Shown: piece by piece, positions 60,047 through 64,000 of the stretch | How positions within the stretch are numbered: the first letter of the stretch is position 1 | Layout of the letters: every line of letters begins with the position of its first letter | Assembly (NCBI RefSeq): GCF_000719345.1 | Contig: NZ_JOFX01000005.1 | Coordinates: 1-64,000, forward strand | Length of the DNA: 64,000 nucleotides | Direction: 5' to 3' | Origin: Streptomyces sp. NRRL F-2664 | Lineage (GTDB): Bacteria > Actinomycetota > Actinomycetes > Streptomycetales > Streptomycetaceae | Notes under the pieces: generated by a model | What the model was told of the DNA's origin: nothing | Databases searched by the model: none | Seen by the model: only the letters and a program-made list of their open reading frames with translations | Program-made: the position numbers and the translations under genes

Positions 60047-60912
60047 CGGTCCTGGCCACCGCGGACCTCGGTGAACTGCTCCAGCTGCTGCCCGTACAAC
60101 GGGCGGGAGCGGCGCTGCTGCTGGCCGCCGTCGGGCTGCCGGTCGTCGGCGTCGTCATCGTAGGGCTCGACATCATGCCGGTCCGGTTCGCGATGATGCA
60201 CGTCGCGTTGCTGGGCATCGCCGTGGGCCTGCTCACCGGTCTGGACCCGATGCTGTGCGCGCTGGTGGCGTGCGCGCTGGCCGGGGCGGGCGTGGCCCCG
60301 CTCGCCCGTACCCCGGACGGCCTCTCGGGCGCGATGGGGCTGCTGATGAGCCTGGCCATCGCGGCGGCGCTGCTGCTGCTGGCCGTGTCGGGGGTCAACG
60401 CCTCCGGCGCCTTCGCCCTGCTGTGGGGGTCGATCCTGTCCGTCGGCCCGCCCGACCTCGTCGTCCTCGGCGTCCTCGCCGTCGCCGTACCCGGCCTGTT
60501 CCGGTGGCGGCGGCGCGAGATCGGCCTGCTGCTGTACGACCGCGAGCTGGCCCTGTGCTCCGGCGTCCCGGTGCGGGCGCTGACGGCGGCGCTGCTGGTG
60601 CTGGTCGCCGTCGCGGTCGCAGGGGCCATCAAACTCACCGGCGCGCTGCTCGTCGACGCGCTGACCCTGCTGCCGGCGCTCGCCGCGCGGCGGCTCGGCG
60701 ACTCCCTGAAGTCGATCACCCTGTGGGCGATCGGCATCGGCGTCGCCGTGAACCTGACGGGGTTCCTCCTGGCCCTCTGGCTGGACTGGCCGCCCGGCCC
60801 GGTCCTCGTCCTGACCGCGGGGGCAGTGGTCCTCGCGGTGCATTTCCTACCCGAACGGAGAACCGGCTCATGGCGCGCACCCGCGTCCGCATCCCTGCCG
60901 TCCTCGCACTGA
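60043..60912 (+). CDS. aztB: Metal ABC importer permease (AztB/ZnuB-like)
   Basis: 289 residues with eight or nine helices; PVRFAMMHVALLGIAVGLLTG, FALLWGSILSVGPPDLVVL and KLTGALLVDALTLLPALAARRL correspond to the ABC-3 family of Zn/Mn/Fe permeases (the H-G-type motif before the invariant GxLLVxALLxLPAA segment is modified). GTG start overlaps the ATPase stop by four bases; the 3' end overlaps the binding-protein gene by 43 bp, so all three are tightly coupled. Confidence 0.9.
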   Translation: MTVLATADLGELLQLLPVQRAGAALLLAAVGLPVVGVVIVGLDIMPVRFAMMHVALLGIAVGLLTGLDPMLCALVACALAGAGVAPLARTPDGLSGAMGLLMSLAIAAALLLLAVSGVNASGAFALLWGSILSVGPPDLVVLGVLAVAVPGLFRWRRREIGLLLYDRELALCSGVPVRALTAALLVLVAVAVAGAIKLTGALLVDALTLLPALAARRLGDSLKSITLWAIGIGVAVNLTGFLLALWLDWPPGPVLVLTAGAVVLAVHFLPERRTGSWRAPASASLPSSH

Positions 60913-61676
60913 GCGCGGCCCTCTTCCTGACCGCCGGCTGCGGGAGCGACGCCTCCCCGACGGCCGGCGAGGGACCGGAGCTGCCGCGCACGGGCAAGCC
61001 GTCGGTGGTCGTCACCACCACCTGGGAAGGCGCCTTCGCCAAGGCCGCGGGTGCGGAGGACATCACGGTCATCGTGCCGCAGTCCGTGCACCACGCCCCC
61101 GACTACGACCCCAAGCCCTCCGACCTGGCGGCGGTCGCCCGGGCCGACTTCGTGCTGTACGCGCCGTTCGAGCCGTACGCCGCGAAGATCAAGGAGGCGG
61201 CCGGGTCCGGGGCCGAGCTCGTCGAGGTGGAACTGGACAACGACCCCGACAAGGTGTCCGCCGAAGTCGGCCGGCTGGCCGGGCTGTTCGGCACCGCGGA
61301 CGCCGCCGCGCAGTGGAAGACCGGATTCGACGCCGAGTACGCGAAGCTGCACGAGGATCTCCGGGCCGGCTGGCCCGGCGGCCGCAGCCCGTCCGCCGTG
61401 ACCCAGGTGTTCACCGCGTGGTCGGCGAAGCTCGCGGGTGCCACCACGTTGGGTACGTACGGCCCGGAGGCGGTGACCCCGGCGCAGCTCGCCGAACTCG
61501 CCGCGAAGAAGCCGTCGCTGGTCCTGGACAACGCGCACATGTCGACGGGCACGGTGCTGCCGGACTCCGGCGCCAAGCAGGTCAGGATCGTCAACTACCC
61601 GGGGGACGACCTGGACCTGCTGCCGGTCTACCGCAATGCCGCGGCGGAACTGAAGAGGGCCATGGGTTCCTCCTGA
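60870..61676 (+). CDS. Metal-binding solute-binding lipoprotein (ZnuA/AztC-like)
   Basis: 268 residues. Lipobox LSAALFLTAGC (lipid Cys near residue 24); ZnuA-like fold with VVVTTTWEGAFAKAAG, SVHHAPDYDPKPSDLAAVARADFVLY, the long backbone helix in the middle and VLDNAHMSTGT and NYPGDDLDLLPVYRNA at the end. Metal ligands may be His of VHHAPDY and of NAHMS. The His-rich loop of zinc-specific ZnuA is missing. Starts within the permease gene, GGAG ten bases before the ATG. Confidence 0.9.
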   Translation: MARTRVRIPAVLALSAALFLTAGCGSDASPTAGEGPELPRTGKPSVVVTTTWEGAFAKAAGAEDITVIVPQSVHHAPDYDPKPSDLAAVARADFVLYAPFEPYAAKIKEAAGSGAELVEVELDNDPDKVSAEVGRLAGLFGTADAAAQWKTGFDAEYAKLHEDLRAGWPGGRSPSAVTQVFTAWSAKLAGATTLGTYGPEAVTPAQLAELAAKKPSLVLDNAHMSTGTVLPDSGAKQVRIVNYPGDDLDLLPVYRNAAAELKRAMGSS

Positions 61677-61681
61677 GGCTG

Positions 61682-61734
61682 GACCCGGCGCGATTCCGGC
61701 CGTGCTCCTGACCTGGCCGGAATCCCGCCGGGTC
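61682..61734. terminator. Bidirectional terminator, 20-bp stem with one mismatch
   Basis: 61682-61701 pair with 61715-61734 (9 bp, one C/C mismatch, 10 bp) around a 13-base loop. It ends in the stop codon of the convergent ligase gene and follows the metal operon by five bases. Confidence 0.85.
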
Positions 61735-63526
61735 ACGACCGCGCCGAAGCCGCCCCGTCCAGGTCCGCCCGCCTGCCGGTGTGTCCGGGCGGCGCAGTCC
61801 CTGCGGCGTTCATGCCGCCCGGTCCGGTCAACAGGTGTCCGGAGCGTGTCCCAGGGGTCTTCTGGACGAGGGCGCCGGTCTCGGTCAGGCGTTTGCGCAG
61901 GGCCGCGCGGTCGGGTTTGCCGGCCGCGGTCAGGGGCAGTTCCGGGACGACGAGGAGGCGCTCGGGGTGCTTGCGCCGCTCCACACCGCGCCCCGTCAGG
62001 TGTTCGCCGAGGGAGGCAAGGGTGGGGGCGTGCGTCCCGCGGGCCACGACGCAGGCCGCGAGCCGCTCCCCCATCAGCGGATCCGGGACGCCGACGCAGG
62101 CCACGTCCCGGACCTGGGGGTGCGCGGTCAGTTCGCGCTCGACCTCGGCCGGGCTGATGTTGGCCCCGCCACGGATGACGATGTCCTTGAGGCGGCCGAC
62201 CACGTGCAGCACGCCGTCGCCGTCGAGGTAGCCGAGGTCACCGGTGCGGACCCAGCCGTCGGGCGTGCGGTAGCGGGCGTCCAGCTCGGGGGCGCCGACG
62301 TAGCACAGCGGGGTCATCGGGCCCCGCGAGACGATCTCACCCACGGCTCCGTCGGGGAGGGGCTCGTGCGTGTCGGGGTCGGCGATGCGGATCTCGGCGA
62401 CCCGCGGGTCGGGGTGGCCGGCGACGACGCCGGAGCCGTCGGTGGGCGGCACCGTACGGTCCAGCCCCGTATGGCAGTTGACCCCGTCGGCGGAGCCGTA
62501 GAGGTTGACGACGGGGCAGCCGAAGGCCTGCGCCGCCGCGGCGGCCGTGGTCTCGTCGAGCGGCGCCCCGCCGAGCACCAGGGCGGTGGGCGCGGGCAGT
62601 TCCCCGCCCGTACCGGTCGCGTCGAGGCGTTCCAGCATCATGCGGACCATCGTGGGCACGCCGAGGACGTGCGTGGGCCGGTGTTCGCGCACGGCGGCCA
62701 GCGCGGCGTCCGCGGTGAAGTGGTCGAGCAGCACCAGGGTGCCGCCGTGCCGGGCCAGGGTGACGGCGGTGCCGTTGGAGCCGAAGGCGGAGGCCAGCGG
62801 GACGAGGAAGAGACAGCGCGGCGGGTTCCCGTCGGGGATGAGGGAGGCCAGGAAGTTGCCGCGGCCGCCGGCCAGCGCGTTGTGCGAGTAGGCGATCATC
62901 TTGGGCTCGGCCTCGGAGCCGGAGGAGACGAGGATCCGTGCGGCGCTGTCGGGGTCCGGGCGGGCGGGGACGAAGCCGGCGGGGTCGCGGCGCAGCAGCT
63001 CCGCCAGAGCAACGGCTCCGTGGGGGAGGGCGCCCGGCCGCCCGGCGGCGATGACGTGGCGCAGGTGCGGTAACCCGGCGGCGAGCGTGCTCAGGTCGTC
63101 CGCGTGCCGCACGCCGCGGTGTTCGGTCGCCGCGATGACGGCGACGGCTTCGGCGCGACGCAGCAGGCATACGGCCTCCGGGGCCTCCCGTCCCACGGGG
63201 AAGGGCAGCGCGACCGCGCCGAGCGCGGCCAGCGCCAGGTCGGCGATGACCGCGCCCCGGACGTCGGGCAGTTGGACGCCGACCACGTCGCCGGGGCCGA
63301 TCCCGAGGCCCCGCAGGCCGGTGGCGAGGGATCGGACCTTGCGGTCGAGGGCGGTGTAGCAGAGCGGGCCCTTGGCGTCGATGACGGCGGTGCGGTGCAG
63401 GTCGGCGATCTGGCGTGCCCGGAAGAGGCTGTAGAGGTCGAGGTCGGGGCAGGTGCCGTCGACCACCCAGCCGCGGCGGAGCTCGGCGGGCAGCAGGTCA
63501 CGCAGTACGAGCCTGTCGGCGGTCAT
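61733..63526 (-). CDS. Class I adenylate-forming (acyl-CoA ligase-like) enzyme
   Basis: 597 residues. Core motifs: A3-like LVSSGSEAEPKMIAYSHNAL, A5 VVNLYGSADGVN, A7 WVRTGDLGYLDGDGVLHV, A8 GRLKDIVIRGGANISPAEVE and the catalytic Lys in LTAAGKPDRAAL. It closely resembles cyclohexanecarboxylate or benzoate-type CoA ligases; the acid is unknown. A 45-residue Gly/Ala-rich tail extends past the usual end. Its ATG overlaps the stop of the CoA-transferase (ATGA), so the two act together. Confidence 0.9.
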   Translation of the reverse strand: MTADRLVLRDLLPAELRRGWVVDGTCPDLDLYSLFRARQIADLHRTAVIDAKGPLCYTALDRKVRSLATGLRGLGIGPGDVVGVQLPDVRGAVIADLALAALGAVALPFPVGREAPEAVCLLRRAEAVAVIAATEHRGVRHADDLSTLAAGLPHLRHVIAAGRPGALPHGAVALAELLRRDPAGFVPARPDPDSAARILVSSGSEAEPKMIAYSHNALAGGRGNFLASLIPDGNPPRCLFLVPLASAFGSNGTAVTLARHGGTLVLLDHFTADAALAAVREHRPTHVLGVPTMVRMMLERLDATGTGGELPAPTALVLGGAPLDETTAAAAAQAFGCPVVNLYGSADGVNCHTGLDRTVPPTDGSGVVAGHPDPRVAEIRIADPDTHEPLPDGAVGEIVSRGPMTPLCYVGAPELDARYRTPDGWVRTGDLGYLDGDGVLHVVGRLKDIVIRGGANISPAEVERELTAHPQVRDVACVGVPDPLMGERLAACVVARGTHAPTLASLGEHLTGRGVERRKHPERLLVVPELPLTAAGKPDRAALRKRLTETGALVQKTPGTRSGHLLTGPGGMNAAGTAPPGHTGRRADLDGAASARS

Positions 63527-64000
63527 ACGAAGCTCCAGGGGTCGGGGACTGCGGGGGCGCCGTGCGCGTCGCGGACGATGGAGCCGGCGAACCGCGGATC
63601 GTGGTGCAGGTCGGACAGGTCGGTGGTGACGGCGGCCGCGGTCAGGCCCCGTTCACGCAGCCGGTCCAGGGCCCGCTGCGTGGGCAGGCCGCCGAGGTCG
63701 TGGCCGGCCGCGGCGCGCGCATCGGCGTCGGCGGGTGCGATCCATCCGTCGGCCGTGGCCAGGGGGTGCCGGAATCCGGCCGGCCGGCGGGGGCTCCGCC
63801 CGCGGGCCGCCCGGCGCAGGGCGGGACCGGTGAGGGTGTCGGCCGCGCCGAGCAGCGAGGAGTCGACGCGGACGCCGCGGCCCGTGCGTGCCCGCAGGAG
63901 CAGGCCGGCGAGGACGGCCTCGGCGCCCAGCAGTCCGCCGAGGACGTCGAGGAGGGTCATCAGGGAGGGCGCGGGGGTCTCGCCGTCGGGACGCGCGGCC
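63523..64000 (-). CDS. CaiB/BaiF-type CoA-transferase, 5' partial
   Basis: About 158 C-terminal residues are in the window; the frame stays open to the last base, so the start lies beyond. LDVLGGLLGAEAVLAGLLLRARTGRGVRVDSSLLGAAD is seen in overlapping parts, followed by the typical region where the second large domain begins and a short closing part (LHHDPRFAGSIV). Type III transferases move CoA between acyl groups. Coupled by ATGA overlap to the adenylate-forming ligase, suggesting activation of one acid by two routes or successive steps. Confidence 0.85.
   Translation of the reverse strand, partial: AARPDGETPAPSLMTLLDVLGGLLGAEAVLAGLLLRARTGRGVRVDSSLLGAADTLTGPALRRAARGRSPRRPAGFRHPLATADGWIAPADADARAAAGHDLGGLPTQRALDRLRERGLTAAAVTTDLSDLHHDPRFAGSIVRDAHGAPAVPDPWSFV

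Overview
The base composition (well over 70% G+C), the many GTG and occasional TTG starts, and families such as class F sortase, DUF6777, DUF5133, lipase-maturation-factor-like protein, SpoIIE/anti-sigma hybrids and an Rpf-LysM-M23 cell-wall enzyme all point to a Streptomyces (or very close streptomycete) chromosome. No tRNA, rRNA, insertion sequence, prophage or CRISPR array was seen. The window opens inside a proline-rich membrane-anchored protein and closes inside a CoA-transferase.

Layout. 1-9.4 kb is an envelope region: a DUF4239 membrane protein, two related Ig-like surface proteins next to a class F sortase, a polysaccharide deacetylase, the fused lysyl-phosphatidylglycerol/lysyl-tRNA synthetase LysX and a CapA lipoprotein. 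9.7-18 kb holds an ECF sigma factor without an anti-sigma partner, an Fpg/Nei glycosylase, a PAS-GAF-SpoIIE phosphatase, a DUF6777 lipoprotein, a lipase-maturation-factor-like membrane protein and an epimerase. 18-31.5 kb is mixed: a zinc-ribbon SDR without the usual catalytic Tyr, a DMT transporter in two pieces, an Rpf-LysM-M23 hydrolase, gnd, a panD-GNAT-racemase operon, two 5'-truncated gene relics lying head to head, a streptothricin acetyltransferase, a CBM48 protein, a GT9 glycosyltransferase and an MFS exporter.

31.5-43.6 kb is the most distinctive block: a minus-strand, tightly overlapping run encoding ADP-heptose synthesis (gmhA, hldE, gmhB), four glycosyltransferases, a carbamoyltransferase and a nucleotide-sugar epimerase, preceded by a lactonase and an SDR. 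With the second GT9 gene just beyond, it looks like a pathway for a heptose-containing, possibly carbamoylated glycan or glycoconjugate; no HldD epimerase is present.

43.9-64 kb carries a large Cache-PAS-GAF-SpoIIE-HATPase sensor phosphatase, a 36-bp minisatellite, an orphan solute-binding lipoprotein, several VOC proteins, a DrrAB-type exporter, a nucleoside hydrolase overlapping an ANTAR/DUF5133 gene, small lipoproteins, an RpiB-like isomerase, a zinc-type ABC importer and an adenylate-forming ligase coupled to a CaiB-type CoA-transferase.

Throughout, genes without a Shine-Dalgarno tend to have a TAGNNT-like -10 hexamer six or seven bases before their start codon, indicating leaderless transcripts (for example lysX, sat, the RpiB-like gene, the lactonase). 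Convergent gene pairs are often separated by long perfect hairpins that serve both strands.
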